A DNA stretch of 64,000 nt from CAIWHR01 sp963823215 (GCA_963823215.1 CAWGKT010000001.1:405376-469375); one strand, 5' to 3'. Counted from the first letter of the stretch, positions 35,301 to 44,015 are shown. The notes: generated by a model from the letters alone, not told the origin. A program made the numbers and translations.

Positions 35301-35888
35301 ATGAAGTCGATAGAGATCATCCGGGACGAGCACCGTTCGATCGCCGCGGTCATCGAGGGCCTGCGCCACGTGCTCATCGAGATCGACGCCAGGCGCATGG
35401 CGCCGGATTTCGACCTGCTCGCAGCGATGTTCCGCTACATCGAGGCCTTTCCGGAGCGCCTGCACCACCCGAAGGAAGACCAATACCTGTTCGCGCGGCT
35501 GCGGCTGCGGCGTCCCGACGCCGCGCCGCTCCTCGACCGCCTGCACGCCGAGCACGAGCAGGGACGCATCCGGTTCGCGGAACTGAAGGCGGCGCTGGAG
35601 CTGTATCGCAATGACGCGCGCACGTTCCAGTCGTTTCGCGAGCGCGTCGAACGATATTCGCATTTCCACTGGCGCCACATGCGGCAGGAGGAGGACGAGG
35701 TGCTGCCGCTCGCGGCCGAGGCGCTGACCGACGAGGACTGGTCGCTTATCGACGCGGCGTTCGCCTCGAACGCCGATCCGATCGTCGGCGTCACGGCGAC
35801 GCGGGAGTTCCGCACGCTGTTTCGTCGCATCGTTACGCTCGTTCCGCCGCCGCTCGGGGTCGGACCCGCGGCGCCGGAGCGCAAGTGA
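35301..35888 (+). CDS. Hemerythrin-like HHE-domain protein
   Basis: 195-residue helical protein with the non-haem di-iron ligand set of hemerythrin HHE domains: IIRDEHRS (His11), ERLHHPKEDQYLF (about 51-63), LHAEHEQGRIRF, and HFHWRHMRQEEDEVLPLA. It could bind O2 or protect the iron enzyme LigB from oxidants, but that is inference from the site between the importer and pobA. ATG 35301, about 69 bases after repeat B. Confidence 0.85.
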   Translation: MKSIEIIRDEHRSIAAVIEGLRHVLIEIDARRMAPDFDLLAAMFRYIEAFPERLHHPKEDQYLFARLRLRRPDAAPLLDRLHAEHEQGRIRFAELKAALELYRNDARTFQSFRERVERYSHFHWRHMRQEEDEVLPLAAEALTDEDWSLIDAAFASNADPIVGVTATREFRTLFRRIVTLVPPPLGVGPAAPERK

Positions 35889-35951
35889 CGGACTCGCGGG
35901 CACTGGCTGTTGGATTCGCTTGACCGGGATTCAAGGAGGGAGGCAGTGACC

Positions 35952-37124
35952 ATGCGCACCAAGGTCGCCATCGTCGGCGCGGGCCCTTCCGGCCTGCTGC
36001 TCGGGCAGTTGCTGCAGCGCGCCGGCATCGACAATGTCATCGTCGAGCAGCGCGCTCCCGATTACGTGCTCGGCCGCATTCGCGCCGGTGTTCTCGAGCA
36101 GGGCGCCGTCGCGATGCTCGACGAAGCCGGCGTGAGCGCGCGCCTGCATGCCGAGGGGCTCGTGCACGCCGGCATCGAGATCAGCTGGGCCGGTGGCCGC
36201 CAGCGAGTCGACCTGAATGGACTCACCGGCGGCAAGAACGTGGTCATCTACGGCCAGACCGAGGTCACGCGGGACCTGATGGCGGCGCGCGCGGCGAGTG
36301 GCGCCATTTCGGTCTACAACGCCGAGGACGTGAGCGTGCACGACTTCGACGGCGACTGCCCGAGGGTGCGGTATCGCCATGGCGGGGAAGACCACGAGCT
36401 CACCTGCGACTTCATCGCGGGCTGCGACGGCTTCCACGGCGTCTGCCGGCCTAGCGTCCCGACGGCCGCGATACAAACGTTCGAGCGGGAATATCCATTC
36501 GGCTGGCTTGGGGTGCTTTCCGACACGCCCCCGGTGTCCGACGAACTCATCTACGTCTCGCATGCGCGGGGCTTCGCCCTGTGCAGCATGCGCAGCCATA
36601 CCCGAAGCCGTTACTACCTCCAGTGTTCGCTCTCCGAGCGTGTCGGGCAGTGGCCGGACGAGCTGTTCTGGGCGGAGCTCAAACGTCGCCTCGACCCCCG
36701 CGCGGCGGCAGATCTCGTCACCGGCCCGTCGATCGAGAAGAGCATCGCACCGCTGCGGAGTTTCGTCGCGGAGCCAATGCGCTTCGGCCGCCTCTTCCTC
36801 GCCGGCGATGCGGCGCACATCGTGCCACCGACCGGCGCCAAAGGCCTGAATCTTGCGGCGAGCGACGTGCGCTATCTCTTCGACGGCCTCGTCGACCACT
36901 ATCGCAACGGTCGCTCGAGCGGCCTCGATGCCTATTCGCAGCGTGCGCTCAAGCGCATCTGGAAGGCGGAGCGATTTTCCTGGTGGATGACGACGCTGTT
37001 GCACCGTTTTCCCGACAACGGCGCGTTCGGCGAAAAGATGCAGCAGGCCGAGCTCGACTACCTCTTCAGCTCGTCCGCAGCCATGACCGCGCTGGCCGAG
37101 AACTACGTGGGGCTGCCGTATTGA
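35952..37124 (+). CDS. pobA: 4-hydroxybenzoate 3-monooxygenase
   Basis: FAD/NADPH hydroxylase converting 4-hydroxybenzoate to protocatechuate, feeding ligAB. 390 residues against about 394 in Pseudomonas. GAGPSG is at 9-14, RIRAGVLEQGAVAML at about 42-56 is the PobA signature, and GDAAHIVPPTGAKGLNLA is at about 286-303. It starts at ATG 35952 after an AAGGAGGGAGG site. The last gene of the plus-strand cluster, and no PobR regulator is next to it. Confidence 0.95.
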   Translation: MRTKVAIVGAGPSGLLLGQLLQRAGIDNVIVEQRAPDYVLGRIRAGVLEQGAVAMLDEAGVSARLHAEGLVHAGIEISWAGGRQRVDLNGLTGGKNVVIYGQTEVTRDLMAARAASGAISVYNAEDVSVHDFDGDCPRVRYRHGGEDHELTCDFIAGCDGFHGVCRPSVPTAAIQTFEREYPFGWLGVLSDTPPVSDELIYVSHARGFALCSMRSHTRSRYYLQCSLSERVGQWPDELFWAELKRRLDPRAAADLVTGPSIEKSIAPLRSFVAEPMRFGRLFLAGDAAHIVPPTGAKGLNLAASDVRYLFDGLVDHYRNGRSSGLDAYSQRALKRIWKAERFSWWMTTLLHRFPDNGAFGEKMQQAELDYLFSSSAAMTALAENYVGLPY

Positions 37125-37154
37125 GATCGGGGCCGCATGGCCGCGGAGCAAACG

Positions 37155-38654
37155 TCACTGCCTGACGAACGTGTACGCGCATTCCCGGTGTTGCACGCGG
37201 CGACCGATTCCGCGCGAGTCGTCGAATCTGGACAATACCGTAAAGGTGACAGGGACACCTTGGCGCAAGTTCCCGACCGTATACTTGGGGTCGCCGGTGA
37301 TGGCCTTCGCCTCGAGCGTCGCGCTGCCGTCGGGTTGAATGGCTCCTTCCAGGTGCAACCAGCTCGGGGCGCCCGCCGTCCCGTGGTCTCCGCGCAGAAA
37401 CCCATCCTTGACCTGCGCCACGAAGCGCAACGTGTAACCGAGAGCGCCGTCGGTGTGCTTCGGACATTCGGCGGTGACGTTCCACGTGCCGTCAAAGCGG
37501 CCGACGCTGCCCGCGGGTGCTCGCGGCCCTGTGACCGCGGCGACCCCCGTCGGGGCGACGGCATCGCGAGCCTTGGCCTCGGCTTCCCGCTGGGCCTGCA
37601 CGGATTTGGCGGCCTGAGCCTCGGTCGCGCGTGCCGCGGCATCGGCATCTCTTTTGACGCGCGCCGCGGACGATTCGGCATCGGCGCGGATTCGCGCTGC
37701 ATCGGCTTCGGCTTGCGCTCGCATGCGCGCGGCGGCGGCATCGGCTTCGGCTTTCGCCCTGGCAGCCTTTCCGGCTTCGGCATCGGCGCGGGCACGCGCG
37801 AGTTCCGCCTCGGCTTGCCGCTTGATAGCCTCGGCATCGGAGCGCATGCGCTGCGCGTCGGACTCCGCCTGCGCGCGCGCTGCATTGGCGTCGACGACGG
37901 CGGCCGCGGGGTTGCTCTTTTCCACCGGTGCGGGCGGCGGCACGGCGGGGGCGCCTGCGGTCGTCTTGCCCACACCATCGGTGGCGCCGGAGCGTAGCCA
38001 TCCGCTCTGCCACGCCACCGCCGCGCCGATGACCGCCGCTACGACGGCGCCAACCACCCATGGCGTTGGGCTGCGGGCAGGCGGCGCGGCTGCAGGCGGC
38101 GCGATCGGCGCAAGGCGAGCGACCCCGGCGGCGCCGGACACGCGATAGACATGGATCGGCCGCGAGATGTTCTTCAGAGTCTGCTCGCCGATGTCCTGGA
38201 AGCCGAGGTCGAGCTTGCCGGTGATCTGGTCGTAGACGGACGACGAGATGCAGATGCCCCCGGGCTCGGCCATCGTCTCGAGGCGCGCAGCGACATTGAC
38301 GCCGTCGCCCAGCAGGTCCTCGTTCTTGACCACCACGTCGCCCAGATTCACGCCGACCCGGAAGTGCATCTGCCGATGTTCTTCCAGCGAATCGTTGCGG
38401 GTCTTGAGGGCCTCCTGAATCTCGACCGCGCAGCGCACCGCGTCGACGACGCTCGAGAACTCGGCCAACACCGAATCGCCCGCGGTGCTCACGATGCGAC
38501 CCTGATGGAACGCGATGATGCCGTCGATGACGGCGCGGTGCGCCGCGAGCACGCGAATCGTGCCCTCCTCGTCCTGGCCCATCTGCCTGCTGTACCCGAC
38601 GGCATCCGCGGCCAGGATGCACGTCAGCCGGCGCTTTACACTGGACGGTTCCAG
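37155..38654 (-). CDS. Class III adenylate/guanylate cyclase with membrane segment and long coiled coil
   Basis: About 499 residues if begun at CTG 38654. The cyclase domain (1-170) has the metal Asp in CILAADAVGYSRQM, GDSVLAEF, and GDGVNVAARLE with the transition-state Asn/Arg. One membrane segment (about 207-229) follows, then a Pro-rich linker, a roughly 110-residue Ala/Arg/Glu coiled coil, and a C-terminal beta-rich domain. The first ATG in frame (38582) would delete the first catalytic Asp. CTG 38654 is preceded by GAGGAGG and lies 9 bases after the antiporter stop, so it is a likely rare start. Confidence 0.82.
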   Translation of the reverse strand: MEPSSVKRRLTCILAADAVGYSRQMGQDEEGTIRVLAAHRAVIDGIIAFHQGRIVSTAGDSVLAEFSSVVDAVRCAVEIQEALKTRNDSLEEHRQMHFRVGVNLGDVVVKNEDLLGDGVNVAARLETMAEPGGICISSSVYDQITGKLDLGFQDIGEQTLKNISRPIHVYRVSGAAGVARLAPIAPPAAAPPARSPTPWVVGAVVAAVIGAAVAWQSGWLRSGATDGVGKTTAGAPAVPPPAPVEKSNPAAAVVDANAARAQAESDAQRMRSDAEAIKRQAEAELARARADAEAGKAARAKAEADAAAARMRAQAEADAARIRADAESSAARVKRDADAAARATEAQAAKSVQAQREAEAKARDAVAPTGVAAVTGPRAPAGSVGRFDGTWNVTAECPKHTDGALGYTLRFVAQVKDGFLRGDHGTAGAPSWLHLEGAIQPDGSATLEAKAITGDPKYTVGNLRQGVPVTFTVLSRFDDSRGIGRRVQHRECAYTFVRQ

Positions 38655-38663
38655 AAATCCTCC

Positions 38664-40049
38664 TCAGCGGGGCAGCGACGGGACCGACTGCTGCGCCGCC
38701 GGCGCAACGATGGGCAAGTCGCCACGCTTGGGCGTCGGCTGCCAGCCCATCACCGCCAGCAGCACGCAGAAGCCGATCACGTAAGCCAGCGTGACATGCC
38801 AGCCGTGGTAAAGCCAGCGGCCCACGTTCTTCGCATCAGGGTACATGTTGGACAGCGCGACCCCTGCGGAGGAGCCGAACCAGATCATCGAGCCGCCAAA
38901 ACCTACGGTGTAGGCAAGCATGCCCCAGTCGTAACCGCCCTGCTTCAGGGCAAGGGCGGTGAGCGGGATGTTGTCGAACACCGCGGAGATGAAGCCCAGC
39001 CCCATCGCCGACTGCCAGGACGCGGCCGGCAGCTTTTCCACCGGCATCATCGAGGCGCAGGTGACCAGCGACAGCAGGAAGACCGTGCCCTTGGTCGCCT
39101 CGGGCAACAGGCTCCATTGCGGCTTGCGCAACGGTGTCGAGACCAGGATCGCCAGCACCACGGCAACGCCGATGAAGGGAAAGCGGTCGGCAATTTCGTT
39201 GTGCAGGACATTCACATAGACATTGACGGCAATCGCCGTGATCAGAATGAACGCGACGATGCCTACCCGGATCCAGTCCACCTGCGCGCGGCCCGGCTCG
39301 TAGCGCATCAGCGGGGAGTGCTTGTGCTGCTGCATGGCGGCGGGAATGCCGCACACAACCAGCGCGACCGCGGCGGCAGCGTAGGCGTGCAGCACCGAGA
39401 GCGGGCTCACGCCGCCGATCCACATCATGGTGGTGGTGGTGTCGCCTACCACGCTGCCCGAACCTCCGGCGTTGGACGCGGCGACAATGGCCGCGAGGTA
39501 GCCGATGTGGACCTTGCCGCGGAACACCGTGTGCGCCATCGCCCCGCCGATCAGCGCCGCGGCGATGTTGTCGAGGAAAGAGGACAGCACGAACACCATG
39601 ACGAGCAGCACGAACGCGCCTTTCCAATCGCTCGGGAGGTACTTCGGCAGCACCGCCGGCACCTTGCTGTCTTCGAAGTGCTTCGACAGCAGCGCGAAAC
39701 CGAGCAGCAGGCACAGCAGGTTGGTGAGGATGACCCATTCGTGCAGCAAGTGCTCGACGAGGCCCGGGATGCCGGGGCCCGCGCTGAAGCCGGTAACCGC
39801 GAGCTTGTAGACGGTGATCGTCGCCAGCCCGATCAGCGCCACCCGCAGCGTGTGATGGTGAAACAGCGCCACGCCGAGCAGCGTCAGCGCAAACAGAATG
39901 AAATCGACCGGAATCCCGAGGACGGCCGGCGGCTCGCCCGCCGCCGCGGCGAGCGCCAGGGGGGCGGCCAGCCAGGACGCGCCAACAACGGCCCCGCGTG
40001 CCATCAGACCCGGCCGCCGCACGCGGCCCCCTGTCCTGTCATGGTGCAT
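38664..40049 (-). CDS. NhaD-type sodium/proton antiporter
   Basis: 461-residue membrane protein of the ArsB/NhaD superfamily with about 12 hydrophobic segments. Conserved blocks: VMVFVLSSFLDNIAAALIGG, AASNAGGSGSVVGDTTTTMMW and FISAVFDNIPLTAL. ATG 40049 follows a GGAGAAACGC site and is preferred over the upstream ATG at 40085. It probably exports Na+; the pairing with a cyclase immediately downstream (SD embedded just after its stop) suggests coexpression. Confidence 0.88.
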   Translation of the reverse strand: MHHDRTGGRVRRPGLMARGAVVGASWLAAPLALAAAAGEPPAVLGIPVDFILFALTLLGVALFHHHTLRVALIGLATITVYKLAVTGFSAGPGIPGLVEHLLHEWVILTNLLCLLLGFALLSKHFEDSKVPAVLPKYLPSDWKGAFVLLVMVFVLSSFLDNIAAALIGGAMAHTVFRGKVHIGYLAAIVAASNAGGSGSVVGDTTTTMMWIGGVSPLSVLHAYAAAAVALVVCGIPAAMQQHKHSPLMRYEPGRAQVDWIRVGIVAFILITAIAVNVYVNVLHNEIADRFPFIGVAVVLAILVSTPLRKPQWSLLPEATKGTVFLLSLVTCASMMPVEKLPAASWQSAMGLGFISAVFDNIPLTALALKQGGYDWGMLAYTVGFGGSMIWFGSSAGVALSNMYPDAKNVGRWLYHGWHVTLAYVIGFCVLLAVMGWQPTPKRGDLPIVAPAAQQSVPSLPR

Positions 40050-40098
40050 GCGTTTCTCCGTTTTTTGGGTTTGTCGGGACCGCATGCAGGGATCTGAT

Positions 40099-40139
40099 GG
40101 CGCGCCTGGCGCCCGTTCAATGAAGGCGCCCCGCGCGCC
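40099..40139 (-). other. Imperfect GC-rich inverted repeat between dipeptidase and antiporter genes
   Basis: Two 15-base arms, 40099-40113 and 40125-40139 (core GGCGC...GCGCC), pair with two mismatches around an 11-base loop. It lies 80 bases beyond the M19 stop and 50 bases before the antiporter start on the same strand. No U-run follows, so it is at most a weak terminator or a leader structure. Confidence 0.45.
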
Positions 40140-40222
40140 TAGCTATTTACCACGGCCATTCCCAACGCGTCAAAACTGCTGCGGCGAAGCCGGTGCTTCG
40201 CGCAACGGTTACCGCGCGGTAG

Positions 40223-41188
40223 CTATCGCCAGACCTGGCGCGCCAACCGCATCATGTTTCCGCCCATGACCAGCGCCGCCTCTTCGCCGGTCATCCCCGT
40301 GCGCTGCAGCGCCGCGTCGACCTTCAGCCACGTTTCGATCGGCGTGTAGGTCATCCGCGTGACCGCACGATCGTAGCCGGCGCTTTTCGGCCACCAGTAG
40401 GTCGCGTCGAAGTCTCCCGGCGGCGTGTCGTCGAGCCCGTCCTGGTGGAAGCTGATGTCCAGCCCGATGCCGACGTGCTCCACTCCGACGAGTTCCGCCA
40501 CATAGGCGGCATGGCGAGCGACATCGTCCGCATCCGGCGTCCTTGTTCCGAGAAAGCCCGACACCCCCGACACGCAGATCACGCCGCCCGTCGCCGCGCT
40601 CCCGCGTATCTGCTCGTCGGTGACGTTGCGCCCGTGCTCGACGAGCGCCAGCGGGTTGGAATGGCTGAAGATCACCGGCTGCACCGATGCGTCCATGATC
40701 TCGAGGCTCGCCCGCCGGCCGGTGTGCGAGCAATCCATGAACACGCCAGCCTCGTTGACGGCGGCGACCATCCGCCGGCCGAGTGGCGTCAACCCACACC
40801 CTTCATCGTGGCAACCGCCCGCGACGCTGTTGTTGCGGTTGTACGCGAAATGCATCTGGCGCACGCCAAGATCGCGGTAGAGCGCCACCATCGCCGGCTG
40901 CTCCAGCAGCGGCATCGCGCCTTCGAGATCAAAGCCGATGGCGAGCACGCCGTCCGTCGCGGCGAGCTCGATGTCGTCGGCACTCGCTGCCAGCCGATAG
41001 CGGTCGGGGTGCGCGGCAATCGTCGCGCGGAATCCGCCGATGACGGACATCACCTGCGACAGCGGATTCATGTCCATCCCGATGTTGATCGAGACGTAGT
41101 TCACGCCGGCCGAGTGCAGCCGGTCGATCGGCGCGAAATCGGCATCCGGGTGCAACGGCAGACAGGCATGGGCTTCCCAATGGATCAT
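40223..41188 (-). CDS. Membrane dipeptidase, peptidase M19 (renal dipeptidase) family
   Basis: Zn-dependent dipeptidase of 321 residues, normally acting on L-D or D-amino-acid-containing dipeptides. Visible: IGFDLEGAM near residue 83 (metal Glu), DCSHTGRRASLEIMD and IFSHSNP (metal His), and HVGIGLDISF. The typical N-terminal D-x-H is replaced by HWEAHACLP. It sits next to a peptide ABC importer, which fits uptake followed by hydrolysis. Its first 260 bases are overlapped in another frame by the read-through tail of the dppF-like gene. Confidence 0.87.
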   Translation of the reverse strand: MIHWEAHACLPLHPDADFAPIDRLHSAGVNYVSINIGMDMNPLSQVMSVIGGFRATIAAHPDRYRLAASADDIELAATDGVLAIGFDLEGAMPLLEQPAMVALYRDLGVRQMHFAYNRNNSVAGGCHDEGCGLTPLGRRMVAAVNEAGVFMDCSHTGRRASLEIMDASVQPVIFSHSNPLALVEHGRNVTDEQIRGSAATGGVICVSGVSGFLGTRTPDADDVARHAAYVAELVGVEHVGIGLDISFHQDGLDDTPPGDFDATYWWPKSAGYDRAVTRMTYTPIETWLKVDAALQRTGMTGEEAALVMGGNMMRLARQVWR

Positions 41189-42182
41189 CGGCGCTCGCTT
41201 GTGGGTTGTTGAAGGAAACGGAAAAAGGGGCCGGGCTCAATTTCCCGCGGACTGTCATGTGCGTCACGAATTGCCTTCCTGGGAATTGGAGCCTGGCCCC
41301 ATTTCCTCGGCGAAAGCCGATCGAGGCTTCCATCAGGTTGCGCGTGTACTCGTGGGACACGCGGCTTGCGGCCAGGTCCGCGGACGCGACAAGCTCGACC
41401 GTCTCGCCGCGCCGCATGACCATCAGTCGCTCGCACATGTGGGTGACCACCGCGAGGTCATGGCTCACCAGGATGAACGTCAGGCCGCGACGCCGGCGCA
41501 ACTCCTCCAGGAGGTTCAGCACCTCTGCCTGCACCGAGGCGTCGAGCGATGAAGTGGGTTCGTCCAGCAGCAGGATCTGCGGTTCCAGAATCAACGCCCG
41601 CGCAACGGCGATGCGCTGGCGCTGGCCCCCGGAGAGCTGGTGCGGATAGCGAAAGCGGAAGCCGGTGCCAAGGCCGACTTCGTCCAGCGCCCGCTCGATG
41701 CGCGTCTCGGCGTCGCCGATGTCGTGGATCGCCAGCGGCTCGGCCAGGATCCGGTCGACCGTCTGGCGCGGATGCAGCGACCCGTATGGGTCCTGGAACA
41801 CCATCTGCACCAGCCGGCGAAACGGCTTGCTGCCCGGCAACGGCAGCGCCGAGGTCGGAGCGCTCTTCGCATCGCCGCGCTCCGTCATTCCCGACAGGAG
41901 GCGGACGGTTCCGGATCCGATCGGCACAAGCCCGCAAATGGCGCGCAGCACGGTCGACTTGCCCGATCCGGATTCGCCGACGATGCCGAAGCTCTCCCCC
42001 GCGGCGACCGTGAGCGACGTGTCGGCCACCGCGACGAACCGGCCGAACGTCACGCGCAGGTGTTGCGCCTCGATGCCGACGCCGGAAGCGCGTACGGGTG
42101 CCCCCACGCTTGCGGCGTTCGCCGCTGCACTGCCCCCCGAGGGGGCGCAATTCGCGCCTTGGGACGGCCCGGCGGCGCTCAT
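40929..42182 (-). CDS. Dipeptide/oligopeptide ABC ATPase DppF-like, with repeat-derived ends
   Basis: ATPase of a Dpp/Opp importer: Walker A GESGSGKST, MVFQDPYGSLHPRQTV, signature LSGGQRQRIAVARAL and Walker B LLLDEPTSSLDAS, ending naturally near YTRNLMEASIGFRR. Beyond it, the frame crosses a REPIN-like element (41220-41306) and continues about 115 residues to 40929 into the dipeptidase gene, so the original stop appears lost. The N-terminal 30 residues (from ATG 42182) translate repeat sequence; the first start outside that ATG is a GTG at 42107, also in the repeat. Function of the ATPase core is probably intact. Confidence 0.8.
   Translation of the reverse strand: MSAAGPSQGANCAPSGGSAAANAASVGAPVRASGVGIEAQHLRVTFGRFVAVADTSLTVAAGESFGIVGESGSGKSTVLRAICGLVPIGSGTVRLLSGMTERGDAKSAPTSALPLPGSKPFRRLVQMVFQDPYGSLHPRQTVDRILAEPLAIHDIGDAETRIERALDEVGLGTGFRFRYPHQLSGGQRQRIAVARALILEPQILLLDEPTSSLDASVQAEVLNLLEELRRRRGLTFILVSHDLAVVTHMCERLMVMRRGETVELVASADLAASRVSHEYTRNLMEASIGFRRGNGARLQFPGRQFVTHMTVRGKLSPAPFSVSFNNPQASADDPLGSPCLSAVAPGCRFRADRPAALGRRELRLDQHRDGHESAVAGDVRHRRIPRDDCRAPRPLSAGSECRRHRARRDGRRARHRL
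41220..41306. repeat. REPIN-like inverted repeat at the 3' end of the dppF-like gene
   Basis: Arms 41220-41246 and 41281-41306 are inverted with a few mismatches (core GGGGCCxGGCTC), separated by a 34-base loop. On the minus strand it begins directly after the codons for GFRR, where an ABC ATPase would normally terminate. Plan and size match the element at 15359-15431, but the arm sequence differs. Confidence 0.85.
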
Positions 42183-42219
42183 GGGGGTGCCCCCACGCTT
42201 GCGGCGTTCGCCGCTGCAC
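42098..42219 (-). repeat. Composite repeat between dppD-like and dppF-like genes
   Basis: One full and one partial copy of a GTGCAGCGGCGAACGCCGC-type segment flank a copy of the ATGAGCGCCGCCGGGCCG motif seen in family B, and a CCCCCTCGGGGGGCAG stem as in family A. It begins immediately after the dppD-like stop and supplies the start codon(s) of the dppF-like gene. Confidence 0.85.
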
Positions 42220-43080
42220 TCACAGCGCCCACTCCGGCTGCCGGTCGAGCGTCGGCAGCGGATGGCGGTTCTCGCCCAGCCGCGGCAGGCAGTTCATGAG
42301 CCCGCGCGTGTACGGGTGCGTCGCGTCGGACAGGCGGCCGGCCTGCACCTCTTCCACCATCTGGCCGGCATACATGACCAGGATGCGGTCGCAGAAGCTC
42401 GAGACCAGGCGCAGGTCGTGCGACACGAGGATGAGCCCCATCCCGCGCTGCGCGACCAGCGCGTCGAGGACGGCCAGCACCTGCAGCTGGACCGTCACGT
42501 CGAGCGCCGAGGTCGGCTCGTCCGCGATCAGCAGATCGGGCTTGGCGATCAGCATCATCGCGATCATCGCCCGCTGCCCCATGCCGCCCGACACCTCGTG
42601 CGGATAGAGGCCGACCATGCGCTCGGGATCGTCGATCTGCACGGCTTCGAGCGCGGCGATCACGCTCGCCCTCGCCTCGCGGGCCGCGATTCGCGTGTGC
42701 GCGCGCAGCGTCTCGGCGATCTGGTCGCCTATCCGCATCACCGGATTGAGCGAGAACTTCGGGTCCTGCAGCACCATCGCGATGCGCCCGCCGCGCAGCT
42801 CGCGCCGCTGCTGCGGCGTGCAGCCCAGCAGATCGACGCCGTTGAACGCCAGCCGCTTCGCGGTGACGTTGCCTTCCGGCGCCGTGAGGCCCAGGATGGC
42901 GCGCCCGGTCTGCGACTTGCCGGAGCCCGACTCGCCGACGATGCCGAGCCGCTCGCGGCCCAGCGTGAACGACACGCCGCGCACGGCCTCGGTTCTGCCG
43001 CCGTCGCGGTTGGGGAACGAGACCCGGAGGTCATCGACCACCAGCATCGGGCTCGCGCGGAGGCTCGCCGGCGCGCTCAT
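42220..43080 (-). CDS. Dipeptide/oligopeptide ABC ATPase DppD-like
   Basis: 286-residue ATPase, first of the two of the importer. Walker A GESGSGKSQ carries Gln instead of the usual Ser/Thr as the last residue, MVLQDPKFSLNPVMRIG follows, the signature is VSGGMGQRA, and Walker B LLIADEPTSALD. The C-terminal HPYTRGLMNCLPRLGENRHPLPTL motif belongs to the OppD/DppD family. The ATG overlaps the dppC-like stop (ATGA). Confidence 0.9.
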   Translation of the reverse strand: MSAPASLRASPMLVVDDLRVSFPNRDGGRTEAVRGVSFTLGRERLGIVGESGSGKSQTGRAILGLTAPEGNVTAKRLAFNGVDLLGCTPQQRRELRGGRIAMVLQDPKFSLNPVMRIGDQIAETLRAHTRIAAREARASVIAALEAVQIDDPERMVGLYPHEVSGGMGQRAMIAMMLIAKPDLLIADEPTSALDVTVQLQVLAVLDALVAQRGMGLILVSHDLRLVSSFCDRILVMYAGQMVEEVQAGRLSDATHPYTRGLMNCLPRLGENRHPLPTLDRQPEWAL

Positions 43081-44015
43081 TTCACGGTCTTCGGGTCGAG
43101 CGCGTCGCGCAGGCCGTCGCCGAGGAGATTGAAGGCGAGGCTCACCACGAAGATGGCCGCCCCCGGCGCCGCTGCGACCCACCACTGATCGAGCACGTAG
43201 AGCCGCCCGTTGGCGATCATCGCGCCCCATTCGGGCATCGGCGGCTGTGCCCCGAGCCCGAGGAAGCCCAGCCCCGCGGCCGTGAGTATGATGCCGGCCA
43301 TGTCGAGCGTGACGCGCACGATCACCGAGGACACGCACAGCGGCATGATGTGGCGCAGCACGATCCGCCACGGCGACGCCCCGATCAGCTGCACGGCAGC
43401 GATGTAGTCGGCGCGCCTGATGGTGAGCGTCTCGGCGCGCGCGATCCGCGCGTACGGGGGCCAGGAGGTGATCGCGATCGCCAGCACCGCGTTCTCGATG
43501 CCGGGACCCAGCGCGGCGACGAACGCGAGCGCCAGGATGAGGCGCGGAAACGCGAGGAAGATGTCGGTGATGCGCATCAGCGCGGCGTCGATCAGCCCAC
43601 CCGAATAGCCGGCAACGGTGCCCACGGCGAGTCCGATGGGCGCCGCCAGGATCGCCACGAGTATCACGACAAACAGCGTGATGCGCGAGCCGAAGATGAG
43701 GCGGGAGAGGATGTCGCGGCCCTGGTCGTCCGTCCCGAGCCAGTGCGCTGCCGACGGCGGCAGCAGGCGCGTGGTGCGCAGGTCGCCGATGAAAGGGGAA
43801 TACGGGCTCAGCACGTCGGCGAACACGGCAGTCAGCACCAGGCCGATCACGATCAGCAGGCCCAGCATCGCGAGCCGGTTGCGCGCGAACGTGCGCCACG
43901 CGCCGTACGCTCGCCCCAATGACGCCTGCCGGCGCGAGCGCGGCCGGTCGGACATCAGCCAGTCGTGCAGGCGCTCCCGGGGAATCGCGCCGCCGGCCGC
44001 TTCCTTGCCGGTCAT
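43077..44015 (-). CDS. Dipeptide ABC permease DppC-like
   Basis: 312-residue inner-membrane permease. A basic cytoplasmic N-terminus is followed by RLAMLGLLIVIGLVL, HWLGTDDQGRDILSRLIFGSR and the EAA-like loop YIAAVQLIGASPWRIVLRHIMP, all features of DppC. The ATG overlaps the dppB-like stop. Confidence 0.92.
   Translation of the reverse strand: MTGKEAAGGAIPRERLHDWLMSDRPRSRRQASLGRAYGAWRTFARNRLAMLGLLIVIGLVLTAVFADVLSPYSPFIGDLRTTRLLPPSAAHWLGTDDQGRDILSRLIFGSRITLFVVILVAILAAPIGLAVGTVAGYSGGLIDAALMRITDIFLAFPRLILALAFVAALGPGIENAVLAIAITSWPPYARIARAETLTIRRADYIAAVQLIGASPWRIVLRHIMPLCVSSVIVRVTLDMAGIILTAAGLGFLGLGAQPPMPEWGAMIANGRLYVLDQWWVAAAPGAAIFVVSLAFNLLGDGLRDALDPKTVK

Noticed and set aside
37225..37260. Repeat-like segment near the 3' end of the cyclase gene
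   Set aside because: It reads as normal coding sequence (DPKYTVGNLRQG) continuing to the stop at 37155.
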